DNA of 64,000 bases from Hyphomonadaceae bacterium (GTDB lineage: Bacteria; Pseudomonadota; Alphaproteobacteria; Caulobacterales; Aquidulcibacteraceae): NCBI GenBank assembly GCA_016791385.1, contig JAEUMR010000012.1, forward strand, positions 39,267-103,266, in the 5' to 3' direction. Of this stretch, positions 8,881 through 18,410 are shown in pieces. The notes under the pieces were generated by a model. The model was not told where the DNA came from, made no database searches, and saw only the letters and a program-made list of their open reading frames with translations. The stretch's first letter is position 1. Every line of letters starts with the position of its first letter. A program made the position numbers and the translations under genes.

Positions 8881-10323
8881 ATGACCGCCCCGGACGATCC
8901 CCGCCGTCGCGCCAGCCCCTGGCTGCGGGCGTGGGAGTTCGCCTCCAGCCTGGCCGGGCGCCTCCTGGCGCTGACGGCGCTGGCGGTGCTGACCGGGGAG
9001 TTCCTGATCTTCGCCCCCGCGCTGGCGGGTTACCACGAGAGCTGGCTGCGCGAACGGATCAATCTCGCCCAGATCGCCTCGATCGCGCTCGCCGCCTCGC
9101 CGGACGCCGATATCGCCGACTCGCTCGAGTACGAATTGCTGGACCGCGCCGAGGTGCAGCGCGTGGCGATGGAGCGCGAGGGCGAGCGCATCCTGCTGCT
9201 GGAAGACGAGCGCGCACCGATCACCGAGCAACTCGTCACCTATGATTATAAAGACGCCACGGCGATGCAGCGCTTCAGCTGGGCGCTGCAGACCTTCTTC
9301 GCGCCCGACGGCCGCGTGCTGCGCGTGCTGGCGCGCCCGCGTTATGAAAGCGGCGAATTTATCGAGATCGTCATCAACGAGGCGCCGCTCAAGCGCGCAC
9401 TCAACGATTTCGCCAGCCGCTTCGCGCGCATTTCGATGTTGATCCTGATCGCCGCCGGCGCGCTCATCTATATGACGCTGTCAGCCGCGTTCGTGCGGCC
9501 GATGCGCGAACTCACCGAAGCGATCGAACGCTTCCGCGACAAGCCGGAGGACGTCTCGATCGCGTTTCCACGCAGCGCGCGCCAGGACGAGATCGGCCGT
9601 GCCCAGCGCGCCGCCGCTGACATGGCCGAACAGGTGCGCAATGCGTTACGGCAGAAGGACCGCCTTGCCGCGCTAGGCTCGGCGGTCGCGCGCATTGGCC
9701 ACGATCTGCGCAACATGCTGGCGACGGCGCAGCTGGTGGCTGACCGGTTGGCGCAGTCGCAGGATCCGGCCGTGCGTCAGCTTGCGCCGCGGCTTGAACG
9801 CACCATCGATCGCGCTGCAGGGCTCGCCGCATCCACGCTCAAATACGGCCGCGCCGATGAAGAACCGCCGGTGCTGCAGCGTGTCGAGGTGGCGGCCATC
9901 GTCGATGAAGCCGCATCCGATGCGCTGATCGGCTCTGAAGGCATACAATTGCGCGCCGAGATCGAAGCCATGCTCGCCTGCATCGCCGATCCGGACCATC
10001 TGCATCGCATCCTGGTCAATCTCGTCCGCAACGCGGCGCAGGCGATGAAAGATCATGCGCGCCGCGACAAGACGCTGCGCATCCGCGGCACGCGCGTGGA
10101 GGGGCGCTGCGAGATCGAAGTGATCGATCACGGCCCCGGCGTGCCCGAGCGTCTGCGCGAGCGCCTGTTCGAGCCGTTCGTGTCCGCCGCGCCGGAAGCG
10201 GGCGGCACCGGCCTCGGCCTCGCCATCGCCCGCGAGCTGACGCGGGCCATGGGCGGGGAGCTTGAACTCACACGCACTGGCGCCGAAGGCTCTACCTTCC
10301 AGATCACCTTGCCTGCGGCTTGA
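8881..10323 (+). CDS. sensor histidine kinase (orphan)
   Basis: The 480-residue kinase has a membrane helix at about residues 27-47, a periplasmic sensor domain at 48-183, a second helix at about 184-204 and a HAMP segment (VRPMRELTEAIERF). The phospho-acceptor His is at 274 in RIGHDLRNML, an HDLRN variant. The ATPase domain has an N box around NLVRNAAQAM (380-389), G1 DHGPGVP and G2 GGTGLGLAIAREL. No response regulator is adjacent, so its partner lies elsewhere. It is divergent from rpmH. The signal sensed is unknown; the periplasmic domain matches nothing I can name. Confidence 0.92.
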   Translation: MTAPDDPRRRASPWLRAWEFASSLAGRLLALTALAVLTGEFLIFAPALAGYHESWLRERINLAQIASIALAASPDADIADSLEYELLDRAEVQRVAMEREGERILLLEDERAPITEQLVTYDYKDATAMQRFSWALQTFFAPDGRVLRVLARPRYESGEFIEIVINEAPLKRALNDFASRFARISMLILIAAGALIYMTLSAAFVRPMRELTEAIERFRDKPEDVSIAFPRSARQDEIGRAQRAAADMAEQVRNALRQKDRLAALGSAVARIGHDLRNMLATAQLVADRLAQSQDPAVRQLAPRLERTIDRAAGLAASTLKYGRADEEPPVLQRVEVAAIVDEAASDALIGSEGIQLRAEIEAMLACIADPDHLHRILVNLVRNAAQAMKDHARRDKTLRIRGTRVEGRCEIEVIDHGPGVPERLRERLFEPFVSAAPEAGGTGLGLAIARELTRAMGGELELTRTGAEGSTFQITLPAA

Positions 10324-10348
10324 AGCAAACCATCACACGGAGACACGC

Positions 10349-10849
10349 ATGCGCCTCGTCTTGATCGTCCCGCTCGCTTTGCTTGCAGCGTGCGCTACCA
10401 GCATCGGCGGCTTGCCCGCCCCGCACTACGCTGACGCCGCAAGCCGCGGCGCGCTCGCATCTTTGCTTGCTGGCAGGCCGACGCAGGCGCAAGTGGATCG
10501 CGCCGCCGAAAACTGGTCGCATGCGATCGGCGACAGCGTCGCCTGCGGCGTGCCGATGCGGCAGGTGATCGATGCGGGTCTTGTCGGCGCGCTTGAGATG
10601 GGAGCGATGAACGCTGCCATGAGCCGCGGCGAAGCGGCGGAAGTGCGCGCCGGCGTGCGCACCTATCTCGGCCGTTTGGTTTCCTTGGTGGGCGAAAATC
10701 GCCCGCGTCCAAGCGAAAGCCGCTGCAACACGCTCGCCGATTGGGCCCCGCGCACCGCAGACGCCGGCCGCGAGGCGGTCGCACGCGCACGCCGCAACGG
10801 CCTCATGGACAATGAATACGGCGTGCTGCTCGACCTCCTGTCGCGTTAG
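10349..10849 (+). CDS. small lipoprotein of unknown function
   Basis: The start at 10349 (MRLVLIVPLALLAACATS) gives a classic lipoprotein signal with lipobox LAAC at residue 15 and an ACGGAGA ribosome-binding site; the reading frame open before it lies over the kinase gene. The mature part is about 150 residues, mainly helical and Ala/Arg-rich, with two further Cys (SVACGVPM and ESRCNTLADW). I recognise no family. It lies 25 bases after the histidine kinase gene, so the two may be co-transcribed. Its stop codon overlaps that of the convergent ggt gene. Confidence 0.75.
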   Translation: MRLVLIVPLALLAACATSIGGLPAPHYADAASRGALASLLAGRPTQAQVDRAAENWSHAIGDSVACGVPMRQVIDAGLVGALEMGAMNAAMSRGEAAEVRAGVRTYLGRLVSLVGENRPRPSESRCNTLADWAPRTADAGREAVARARRNGLMDNEYGVLLDLLSR

Positions 10850-12618
10850 TGCGCGGGCGCGGCCTGCAGCTCTGAAGCGGCGACGCGGCCGACAATGCCT
10901 TCGCGGCGTGGATCGGCGCCGCCTTCGAGCCCGTTCGGCGTCACGCGGATCGCGTGCAAGCCGCTTTCTTCGAGCCCTGTGGTGTCGCGCAGCTCCCATC
11001 CGCGCTGGCGCAGCGCGGCGGCAATGCCGGCCGGCAGGCGTTGTTCTTCGATGTTGACTGTGGAGGTGCGCGCCGTGGCATTCGCCATCGCCAGTGCGTC
11101 CGCCACCGGCATGTTCCAATCGAGAATGCCGATGGTCGCGCGCGAGACGTAACCGATAATCGCCGAGCTGCCAGGCGAGCCGATCACCAATTCCAGGTCG
11201 CCGTCACGATTGGTGATGATGGTCGGCGACATCGATGAGCGCGGCGCTTTCCCGGGTTCAACCGCGTTCGCCACCGGCTTGCCATTGAGCGTCGGCTGGA
11301 AGGCGAAATCGGTCAGCTGATTGTTGAGGAAGAAGCCCGCGGCCATCCGCTGCGAGCCGAACACGGATTCCACAGTCGCCGTCATGGCGACGGCGTTACC
11401 CCAGGCGTCGACGATGGAAAGGTGCGTGGTGCCGCTGTCGTTGCTGTTGACGCGGCCCCAGCGGTCGAACAAGTCCTGACCCGCCGGCTTGCCCGGTTCG
11501 ACGATCGCAGGGGGGGCGTGTTGCAGCTCAATCAGCTGCGCGCGCTGATCGAGATAGGCAGGCGCGACCATCTGTTGCGTCGGCACCGGCGCAAAGCGGT
11601 CGTCGGCGACGTAATGATCGCGATCAGCGAACGCGACGCGGCTCGCCCACAGGAAAGCGGACCAATCGTCGATGTCAGCGGCGCCCACAGGGCGGGGCCG
11701 CGCACGCTCGTAAAGGCCGAGAATCTGCACCACGGCGCTGCCCGAACTCGGCGGCCCCATGCTGCACACGCGGTAGACGCGATAAGCGCCGCACACCGGC
11801 TCGACTCGCCGCGGCTGCACCGCGCGCAGATCCGACAGCATTAGAGTTCCCCCGCGCGGATTGCGCCGCGCCGCCGCGACGATGGCTTCGGCGATGGGGC
11901 CCTCGCTGAGCGCGCTCGGTCCTTGCGCCGCGATCGCGCGCAGCGTGTCGCCATAGGCGCGGTTGCGCAGCAGGTAGCCCACAGGGCGAGGCGCTCCATC
12001 GGCGTCGAAGAAGTACGAACGCGCCTGGAAGTCGGCGCGCAAACGTCCACGTTCGCCCGCCAGCGCGATCATACGGGCTAGGCGAGGTGAAACCTCAAAG
12101 CCGTTATCAGCAAGCCGGATCGCCGGTTCGAACAGCCGCGCCCACGGCAAGCGGCCGTGCTCGTCATGCGCCAGCTTCAGCATCGCCACCAGAGACGGCG
12201 CGCCGATCGAGCGGCCGCTCGCCTGCGCGTCCATGAATTGCATCGGCTCGCCGTTCGGCGTCAGGAACATGGTCGGCGTGGCGCCCGCCGGCGCGCGCTC
12301 GCGCCCGTCATAGCCGACGATGCTTTCGTCCGCGGCGTTGTAGAACAGCAGGAAACCGCCGCCGCCAATGCCGGAGGATTGCGGTTCGACAAGGCCAAGC
12401 ACCATCTCCGCGGCGATCGCTGCGTCCACCGCCGAGCCGCCTTCGCGCAGCATTTCTTGCGCCGCCGCGACCGCGTGCGGATTGGCCGCCGTCGCCATCG
12501 CATCATGCGCTTGCGGCGCAGGGCGGTGCTGCTGTTCGGCCGTGCTGGCGCAGGCGGCGAGCGCGAAGGCGAGGAAGAACGCGGCGAGCTTTTGCCGTGC
12601 TTGCTTGTCAAACATCAT
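10846..12618 (-). CDS. ggt: gamma-glutamyltransferase (lipoprotein form)
   Basis: GGT removes or transfers the gamma-glutamyl group of glutathione and related compounds in the periplasm. The 590-residue precursor has a lipobox (FALAACAST), then the Ntn-hydrolase large subunit (HAVAAAQEMLREGGSAVDAAIAAEMVLGLVEPQSSGIGGGGFLLFY). The autoprocessing site is NDSGTTHLSIVD; the first Thr, near residue 393, should become the nucleophile of the small subunit. The small subunit keeps SMSPTI and GSPGSSAIIGYV. It is divergent from the P1 peptidase gene across 50 bp. Confidence 0.95.
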   Translation of the reverse strand: MMFDKQARQKLAAFFLAFALAACASTAEQQHRPAPQAHDAMATAANPHAVAAAQEMLREGGSAVDAAIAAEMVLGLVEPQSSGIGGGGFLLFYNAADESIVGYDGRERAPAGATPTMFLTPNGEPMQFMDAQASGRSIGAPSLVAMLKLAHDEHGRLPWARLFEPAIRLADNGFEVSPRLARMIALAGERGRLRADFQARSYFFDADGAPRPVGYLLRNRAYGDTLRAIAAQGPSALSEGPIAEAIVAAARRNPRGGTLMLSDLRAVQPRRVEPVCGAYRVYRVCSMGPPSSGSAVVQILGLYERARPRPVGAADIDDWSAFLWASRVAFADRDHYVADDRFAPVPTQQMVAPAYLDQRAQLIELQHAPPAIVEPGKPAGQDLFDRWGRVNSNDSGTTHLSIVDAWGNAVAMTATVESVFGSQRMAAGFFLNNQLTDFAFQPTLNGKPVANAVEPGKAPRSSMSPTIITNRDGDLELVIGSPGSSAIIGYVSRATIGILDWNMPVADALAMANATARTSTVNIEEQRLPAGIAAALRQRGWELRDTTGLEESGLHAIRVTPNGLEGGADPRREGIVGRVAASELQAAPAH

Positions 12619-12668
12619 GACGCTTCCTACGAGGACGGAGCCGTTTCGACAAATACGAAAGATCAGGC

Positions 12669-13682
12669 ATGGCCGCCCCGGGCGCTCTCAATTCACTGGC
12701 CGACGTGGCCGGGCTCAGTGTCGGTTGCGCTGGGGACGAACGCGTCCTCACCGGCGTCACCGTCATTGTCCCCGACGAGCGCGCGGTCTGCGGCGTCGAC
12801 GTGCGCGGCGGCGGCCCCGGCACGCGCGAGACCGATGCGCTGGCGCCCGAGAATCTGGTCGACGCCATCGACGCACTGGTGCTCTCAGGTGGCTCCGTCT
12901 ACGGCCTTGCCGCTGCTGACGGCGTGGTTGCAGAGATGGGCGCCGCAGGGCGCGGCTTTGGTCTGGTCGATCTGCCCGGCGTGCCGCGTTCGCCGGTGGT
13001 CCCCGCTGCGATCCTCTACGATCTCGCCAATGGCGGCGACAAAGCCTGGGGCGATGGCCCGCCCTACGCTGCGCTCGGCAGAAGCGCCTATGCGGCCCGC
13101 GCCCGCGCGGTTCCGCTCGGAAATGCCGGCGCTGGGCTCGGCGCCAAGGCCGGCGCGCTGAAAGGCGGGCAGGGCAGCGCCAGCATCGTCGGCGCCGATG
13201 GCGTCACCGTCGCTGCGCTCGCCTGCGTGAATTGCTGGGGTTCGCCAACCATGCCCAACAACCGCGCCTTCTGGGCGCATCCGTTCGAGATCGGCGCCGA
13301 GTTCGGCGCCGTCAAGCCAAGTGCAGATGCGCGCTTCGATGCGGAAGACTGGGGCGGGGCAAAGTTCAACGCCGCGCCGCGCGCCAACACCACCATCGCC
13401 TGCGTCGCCACCGACGTTGCGCTGACGCCGGCCGAAGCCAAGCGCGTCGCGCAAATGGCCTCAGCCGGATTTGCACGCGCCATCCGTCCGGTGTTCGCCC
13501 CATTCGACGGCGATGTCGTGTTTGCGCTCTCCACCGCGTGCAAGACGCCCGCCGAGCCGCGTGCGCTGAGCATCGCCCGCATCGGCGCACTCGCCGCCGA
13601 CTGCCTTGCCCGCGCCGTCGCCCGCGGCGTGTACGAAGCGCGCTCGGTTGGCGCACACCAGGCCTGGCGCGATCTGCCGTGA
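12669..13682 (+). CDS. P1-family (DmpA/S58-like) aminopeptidase
   Basis: The 337-residue protein has the DmpA/ornithine-acetyltransferase-like Ntn fold: LADVAGLSVGCAGDERVLTGVTVIVP at the N-terminus, then VVRGGGPGTRETDAL-like residues and LVLSGGSVYGLAAADGV. The segment RANTTIACVATDVALTPAEA, near residue 240, should hold the self-cleavage and nucleophile position, a Thr here where DmpA itself has Ser. Enzymes of this family remove N-terminal residues from short peptides or beta-peptides. Pairing with the divergent ggt suggests peptide or glutathione-derived dipeptide turnover. The ribosome-binding site is weak. Confidence 0.9.
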   Translation: MAAPGALNSLADVAGLSVGCAGDERVLTGVTVIVPDERAVCGVDVRGGGPGTRETDALAPENLVDAIDALVLSGGSVYGLAAADGVVAEMGAAGRGFGLVDLPGVPRSPVVPAAILYDLANGGDKAWGDGPPYAALGRSAYAARARAVPLGNAGAGLGAKAGALKGGQGSASIVGADGVTVAALACVNCWGSPTMPNNRAFWAHPFEIGAEFGAVKPSADARFDAEDWGGAKFNAAPRANTTIACVATDVALTPAEAKRVAQMASAGFARAIRPVFAPFDGDVVFALSTACKTPAEPRALSIARIGALAADCLARAVARGVYEARSVGAHQAWRDLP

Positions 13683-13702
13683 GCCCTGACGTGAGCCCTG
13701 AC
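13679..13702 (+). repeat. two tandem 12-bp units spanning the start of the next gene
   Basis: GTGAGCCCTGAC occurs twice in direct succession and a third partial copy (GTGAG) follows. Each copy begins with an in-frame GTG, so the repeat offers three possible starts (13679, 13691, 13703) for the downstream ABM-like gene and encodes VSPDVSPDVS. The first copy also overlaps the upstream stop codon. Confidence 0.8.
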
Positions 13703-13996
13703 GTGAGTTATGTGATCCTCTGGAGCTACGAGGTCGCGCCCGAACACGAACGCGCCTTCATCGCCGCCTATGGCCCTGAGGGCGACTGGGCCCGATTGTT
13801 CGCCACCGCCGCGGGCTTCCTCGGCGTCGATCTCTACCGCGACGGCGCCCGCTTCCTCACCATCGACCGCTGGCAGTCCGAAGCCGCATTCCAGGCCTTC
13901 CAGGCCGCCCGCGGCGCTGAATACCAGGCGCTGGACGCCCGCTGCGATGCGCTGACGCTGGCCGAGACCCGTCTGGGTGCATTCGTGACGGCCTAG
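13679..13996 (+). CDS. small ABM-like (dimeric alpha-beta barrel) protein
   Basis: From the GTG at 13679, whose GTGA overlaps the peptidase stop, this encodes about 105 residues; from 13703 it would encode 97. The core (YVILWSYEVAPEHERAFIAAYGPEGDWARLFATAAGFLGVDLYRDG, then FLTIDRWQSEAAFQAF) has the strand and helix pattern of antibiotic-biosynthesis-monooxygenase (ABM) proteins. These are small dimers, often of unknown substrate. The same frame is open upstream over the peptidase gene, but that extension is non-coding shadow. The family call is by pattern only. Confidence 0.7.
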   Translation: MSPDVSPDVSYVILWSYEVAPEHERAFIAAYGPEGDWARLFATAAGFLGVDLYRDGARFLTIDRWQSEAAFQAFQAARGAEYQALDARCDALTLAETRLGAFVTA

Positions 13997-14119
13997 CCCG
14001 GTCCGCCGGGGCAGGGCAGCGGTTAGGTCCCCGGGCTGCGGCCTTTTCGGTTCTCTGGGGACAGTCTAGCGCCTCACGCCTTGCAAGCGCCGCACGAGAC
14101 GGCTATGTCCGCCCCCTTC

Positions 14120-14196
14120 GCGCCCGTAGCTCAGCTGGATAGAGCACCAGACTACGAATCTGGGGGTCAGGAGTTCGAATCTCTTCGGGCGCGCCA
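14120..14196 (+). tRNA. tRNA-Arg (anticodon ACG)
   Basis: A full cloverleaf is visible. The acceptor GCGCCCG pairs with CGGGCGC, the D arm is GCTC...GAGC, and the anticodon stem CCAGA/TCTGG frames the loop CTACGAA with anticodon ACG. The T arm is GGAG-TTCGAAT-CTCT. The discriminator is G and the CCA end is encoded (14194-14196). Total length is 77 bases. ACG would be converted to ICG by TadA and read CGU/CGC/CGA. No other tRNA is nearby. Confidence 0.97.
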
Positions 14197-14595
14197 TTCT
14201 TTCAATAACTTAGCATCACGACGACCGTGGTTGCATTGGTTCTGGCAACCACATGGCAACCTCGCAAGCTCGAGTCTGGGCGGGTCGGGGCATGCGGCTC
14301 GCCGCTGATGTCTAGTGAATTTCTCTGTACTCGAGCGCGGCGCTGAGGATGCTGAACTTGCGGTCCTCCGCACAGAATTGCCGTGTGTGTGCCGCGCTTA
14401 TCTGGCAAGCTCAGCGCAATCGCGGAAGTGGTGCGACCCGGCGTACACGCACGCTAGTTTGATCACGCGGCCTCAGCGTGGCAAAGGTGACACACACCGT
14501 TGCCAGAAATGCGTGGCCTCCGGCGCTGCAGCGCCGCTACCTACGAGGGCTCGGGTGCGAGCGACCGGCGCTACCTGATCGGCGACAAACGGGGG
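14197..14595. other. 399-bp gene-free stretch downstream of tRNA-Arg
   Basis: No reading frame here has a signal, a family motif or a credible ribosome-binding site. The first 270 bases are visibly less GC-rich than the surroundings. A perfect 14-bp palindrome GGCGCTGCAGCGCC lies at 14522-14535, without a T tract. The position directly behind a tRNA would suit an old integration site, but I see no integrase and no second copy of the tRNA 3' end in the window. Confidence 0.5.
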
Positions 14596-15639
14596 TCACG
14601 TCACCGGCCACACGCGCACCGTTCGCGGCGTCAGCCGGACGCGGTCGCGGGGGGAGAATTTGGCGGCTTCTTCGGCGGGGATGCGGACGTCGATGGCGCC
14701 GTCGCCATCGATTGCGCAATCGAGACGCGCGTCAGGGCCGGCGAGGATCACGTTGCGTACGTGCGCGGGAAGGCCCGGGCCGGGACCGATTTCGACATTG
14801 ATGGCGTCTGGCCGGGCGTAGGCGAACGCCGGCCCGTTGGCGGGCGCTGCGCCAATGATCGGCACCGGCGCGTCGGCGATCACGGCGACGCCGCCATTGA
14901 CGGTGCAAGGCAGGCGCACGCTGTCGCCGAGAAATTCGAAGACGAACGCGCTGCCGGGCTCGTGATAGAGTTCTTCGGGCGTGCCGACTTGTTCGAGCGC
15001 ACCATCGCGCAGAAGCGCGATGCGATCGGCAAGATCGAGCGCCTCCTCCTGGTCGTGGGTGACGAAGATTGTGGTGAGACCTGTGCGTTCATGCAGGTCG
15101 CGCAACCAACGGCGCAATTCACGGCGCACCTTGGCGTCAAGCGCGCCGAAAGGCTCGTCCAGCAGCAGGATGCGCGGCTCGATCGCCAGCGCGCGTGCGA
15201 GCGCCACACGCTGGCGTTGGCCGCCGGAAAGCTGGCTCGGATAGCGGTTTTCCAGCCCGCTCAATTGCACGAGGTGCAGCAGATCGGAGACGCGTTTGCG
15301 AATTTCGCTGCGGCTCGGCCGCTGCTTGGCCGGCTTGGCGTTGAGGCCGAAGGCGACGTTCTGCGCCGCCGTCATGTGCCGAAACAGCGCGTAATGCTGG
15401 AACACGAAGCCGATGCGCCGTTCGCGCACCGGCTGGGCCAGGAGGTCTTCGCCCTGGAAGCGCACCGCGCCAGAGTCCGGCTGCTCAAGGCCGGCGATCA
15501 CGCGCAGGAGCGTCGTCTTGCCCGAACCCGAGGGGCCGAGCAGGGCGAGGAATTCGCCGTCCTCGGCAAACAGAGACACGTCCCGCAGCACCGGCGTGGC
15601 GCTGAAATTCTTGCGAACGTTGGAGATATCGAGCGGCAT
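14596..15639 (-). CDS. cysA: sulfate/thiosulfate ABC transporter ATP-binding protein
   Basis: CysA powers sulfate import. The 347-residue protein has Walker [11 protein letters not shown]-loop [22 protein letters not shown], signature [16 protein letters not shown], Walker [13 protein letters not shown] and H-loop [15 protein letters not shown]. After about residue 235 comes a TOBE-like regulatory domain. [23 protein letters not shown] at the N-terminus is typical of CysA. It is the last gene of the sulfate unit and starts eight bases after cysW. Confidence 0.95.
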   Translation of the reverse strand: MPLDISNVRKNFSATPVLRDVSLFAEDGEFLALLGPSGSGKTTLLRVIAGLEQPDSGAVRFQGEDLLAQPVRERRIGFVFQHYALFRHMTAAQNVAFGLNAKPAKQRPSRSEIRKRVSDLLHLVQLSGLENRYPSQLSGGQRQRVALARALAIEPRILLLDEPFGALDAKVRRELRRWLRDLHERTGLTTIFVTHDQEEALDLADRIALLRDGALEQVGTPEELYHEPGSAFVFEFLGDSVRLPCTVNGGVAVIADAPVPIIGAAPANGPAFAYARPDAINVEIGPGPGLPAHVRNVILAGPDARLDCAIDGDGAIDVRIPAEEAAKFSPRDRVRLTPRTVRVWPVT

Positions 15640-15647
15640 GTAAGGTC

Positions 15648-16499
15648 CTACCGCCAGCGCTGTGCGGCGAGTTGTTGGGCAAAGCGCGCTTCGAGCAGCG
15701 ACTTTACGGCGAGCGTGACGAGTGCGAACAGCGCCAGCAGAGAGGCCACGGCGAACGCCGCGACGAACGAATATTCATTATAGAGAATCTCGACATGCAG
15801 CGGCATCGTCGCGGTCTCGCCGCGGATGTGGCCGGAGACGACAGCCACCGCGCCAAACTCGCCCATCGCGCGGGCCGTGCACAACAGCACGCCGTACATC
15901 AGCGCCCATTTGATGTTGGGTAGGGTGACTAGGAAGAAGGTCCGCCAGCCGCTGGCGCCGAGCGTCGCCGCCGCTGCTTCTTCGTCGCTGCCCTGCGCTT
16001 GCATCAGCGGGATAAGTTCGCGCGCGACGAATGGCAGCGTCACCAGCACGGTGGCCAGGACAACCCCGGTGACGGAGAAGATCACGTGGATGTCGTATTG
16101 GTCGAGCAGAGGGCCGAACCAGCCGCGCGCACCGTAAAGCAGCACGAACACCAGGCCGGAGATAACGGGAGAGATCGAGAACGGGAGATCGATCAGCGTC
16201 AGCAACGCGCTCTTGCCCCAGAACTGAAACTTGGTGACGGCCCAGGCGGCGGCCAGGCCGAACACGGTGTTCAGCGGAACGGCAATGGCGGCGACCAGCA
16301 GGGTGAGCCGGATTGCCGCCAGCGCGTCTGGCTCCTGCAGCGCTGCGAAGTACTCGCCGAAGCCGCGCCGCAGCGCTTCCGCGAACACGGTGACGAGCGG
16401 CAGCAGCAGCACCAGCACGAAGTAGAGCACGGCGAGCGCGATCAGCGCGCCGGCGAGCCAGGACGGATCGCGTTTGGCGGCGGAGCGGCGATCGCTCAT
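15648..16499 (-). CDS. cysW: sulfate ABC transporter permease CysW
   Basis: The 283-residue inner-membrane permease has six hydrophobic segments and the BPD-type coupling loop ([28 protein letters not shown]). The motif [26 protein letters not shown] is characteristic of CysW. It pairs with CysT to form the channel driven by CysA. Its ATG overlaps the cysT stop by one base (TGATG at 16497-16501). Confidence 0.95.
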   Translation of the reverse strand: MSDRRSAAKRDPSWLAGALIALAVLYFVLVLLLPLVTVFAEALRRGFGEYFAALQEPDALAAIRLTLLVAAIAVPLNTVFGLAAAWAVTKFQFWGKSALLTLIDLPFSISPVISGLVFVLLYGARGWFGPLLDQYDIHVIFSVTGVVLATVLVTLPFVARELIPLMQAQGSDEEAAAATLGASGWRTFFLVTLPNIKWALMYGVLLCTARAMGEFGAVAVVSGHIRGETATMPLHVEILYNEYSFVAAFAVASLLALFALVTLAVKSLLEARFAQQLAAQRWR

Positions 16500-17344
16500 C
16501 AGCGCCCCCTGCGTGCTATGTGGGATTGCAGCGCGTTCAGCAGCAGCAACAGCACGAACGAGATGGAGAGCATAATTAGGCCAACCGCCGCCGCGCCAGC
16601 ATAGTCGAATTCCTCAAGCCGGATCACGATCAGTAGCGGCGCGATTTCCGAAACCATCGGAATGTTGCCGGCGATGAAGATGACCGAGCCATATTCCCCG
16701 ACAGCGCGCGCGAAGGCGAGTGAGAAGCCTGCGAGGATCGAAGGCGTGATGGCCGGCAGGATGACGCGGTGAATGGTCTGCAGGCGGTTCGCGCCGAGCG
16801 TCGCCGCCGCTTCTTCCGCTTCGGTTTCGAAATCTTCGAGCACGGGCTGAATTGAGCGCACCACGAACGGGAAGCCCACGAAGATCAGCGCGATCATCAC
16901 GCCGAGCGGGGTGAAGGCGATGCGGATATCGTAGGGAGCGAACAGCGCCCCGACGAGACCGTTGGGCGCATAGATCGCAGCCAGAGCAATGCCGGCGACG
17001 GCGGTAGGCAGAGCAAAGGGCAGATCGATGAAGGCATCGAGCAGACGGCGGCCGGGAAAATCGTAGCGCACCAGGACCCAGGCCACGATGGTTCCGAAGA
17101 CGGCGTTGATGCAGGCGGCGAGGAAGGCTGCGCCGAAGCTCAACTGGAGCGCTGCAAGCGTGCGTTCGCTCGTCAGCACGTCACGGACATGATCGAAGCC
17201 CAATTCCCACGGCCGCAGCGCCAAAGCGCTCAGCGGCAGCAGGACGAAGAAGCTCAGATAGACAAGCGTGAAGCCGAGCGTCGGACCCAAGCCGGGCAGA
17301 GCACTCGGCTCCACGAGCCGCCGGAGACGAGAAGCGGCGGTCAT
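16499..17344 (-). CDS. cysT: sulfate ABC transporter permease CysT (CysU)
   Basis: The 281-residue permease starts at the ATG at 17344 ([20 protein letters not shown]), which overlaps the upstream binding-protein stop as ATGA; a 25-residue upstream extension lies inside that gene. It has six membrane helices, the [23 protein letters not shown] motif of CysT and the coupling loop [21 protein letters not shown]. Confidence 0.95.
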   Translation of the reverse strand: MTAASRLRRLVEPSALPGLGPTLGFTLVYLSFFVLLPLSALALRPWELGFDHVRDVLTSERTLAALQLSFGAAFLAACINAVFGTIVAWVLVRYDFPGRRLLDAFIDLPFALPTAVAGIALAAIYAPNGLVGALFAPYDIRIAFTPLGVMIALIFVGFPFVVRSIQPVLEDFETEAEEAAATLGANRLQTIHRVILPAITPSILAGFSLAFARAVGEYGSVIFIAGNIPMVSEIAPLLIVIRLEEFDYAGAAAVGLIMLSISFVLLLLLNALQSHIARRGR

Positions 17345-18399
17345 TGTCGTCGGACGCCCGCTGTTATCTGGTCGAAGATGGCGCCGTCGGCGAAGTGTGT
17401 TCGATGCACGTCCGCCCACGTGCCGAACACTTCGTCGACCGTGAAGAGCGGAATCTGCCTGAACGTATCGGCGTGCCGCGCGAGCACGCTCGGGTCGCTG
17501 GGCCGGAAGAAGTGCTTGGCGGCGAGTTCCTGCGCTTCGGGGGTGTAGAGGAAGTTGAGATAGGCCTCCGCCGCTGCGCGCGTGCCATGCTGATCGACGT
17601 TGCGGTCAACCAAAGCGACCGAAGGCTCAGCCAGGATGCTGACCGAGGGGACCACGATCTCGAACTGGGTCTCGCCGAACTCCTGCAGCGCCAGGAAGGC
17701 CTCGTTCTCCCAGGTGATCAGCACATCGCCAATGCCGCGCTGGGCGAACGTCGTTGTCGATCCACGCGCGCCGGTGTCGAGCACAGGAACGTGCGCATAC
17801 AGCCGGCGCACGAACTCGCGCGCGCTCGCTGCATTGCCGCCGGGTTGGCGCAACGCGTAGCCCCAGGCGGCGAGATAGTTCCAGCGTGCGCCCCCGGAGG
17901 TCTTCGGGTTAGGCGTGATGACGGCGACATCGTCGCGGACGAGATCGCTCCAATCATGGATGTTCTTGGGGTTGCCGTGCCGCACCAGGAACACCATCGT
18001 CGAGGTATAGGGCGCGCTGTTGTGCGGCAGGCGCCCGCGCCAGTCCGTTGCGATCAACCCAGAGGCGGCGATCTGGTCGATGTCATACGGCACCGCCAGC
18101 GTGACGACGTCGGCTTCAAGGCCATCGAGCACTGCGCGCGCCTGCCGGCCCGAGCCGCCGTGCGACATCTCGATTTCGATCTGGGCTTGGCCCGGATGCT
18201 CAGCGGCCCAGTGCTGCGCAAACACTTGATTAGCCTCGCGGTAGAATTCCCGCGTCGGGTCGTACGAGACGTTAAGCAGCCGCACCGGCGCCGAAGGGGA
18301 GGATTGCTGCGGCGCGCCGCATGCGGCGAGCGCAGCGAGGCCAGCAGCCAGCAGCATGCGCCGGCCAAGCTCAACGCATCTCCACAAAGGCCTGGTCAT
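17341..18399 (-). CDS. sulfate-binding lipoprotein (first of two Sbp paralogues)
   Basis: The start at 18399 has a perfect AAGGAGG ribosome-binding site. The 352-residue precursor carries lipobox [10 protein letters not shown], so it should be a lipid-anchored periplasmic protein. The mature region begins [21 protein letters not shown] and includes [45 protein letters not shown] and [11 protein letters not shown], all Sbp/CysP signatures for sulfate or thiosulfate capture. It is closely related to the next upstream gene along its whole length and lies 11 bases after it, before cysT. Confidence 0.93.
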   Translation of the reverse strand: MTRPLWRCVELGRRMLLAAGLAALAACGAPQQSSPSAPVRLLNVSYDPTREFYREANQVFAQHWAAEHPGQAQIEIEMSHGGSGRQARAVLDGLEADVVTLAVPYDIDQIAASGLIATDWRGRLPHNSAPYTSTMVFLVRHGNPKNIHDWSDLVRDDVAVITPNPKTSGGARWNYLAAWGYALRQPGGNAASAREFVRRLYAHVPVLDTGARGSTTTFAQRGIGDVLITWENEAFLALQEFGETQFEIVVPSVSILAEPSVALVDRNVDQHGTRAAAEAYLNFLYTPEAQELAAKHFFRPSDPSVLARHADTFRQIPLFTVDEVFGTWADVHRTHFADGAIFDQITAGVRRQ

Positions 18400-18410
18400 G
18401 GACGCCTCCT

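Noticed and set aside
13232-13678. Long N-terminal extension of the ABM-like gene
   Set aside because: The frame is open over the P1 peptidase gene but the translation there is Arg/His-rich shadow. Real homology begins at VSYVILWSY.
14081-14308. Plus-strand 75-codon reading frame containing APVAQLDRAPDYESGGQEF
   Set aside because: This peptide is the translation of the tRNA-Arg gene itself, a well-known false protein call. The frame has no other support.
14202-14408. 68-codon minus-strand frame behind the tRNA, considered as integrase remnant
   Set aside because: No integrase catalytic motif (R..H-x-x-R..Y) and no ribosome-binding site; composition alone is not evidence.
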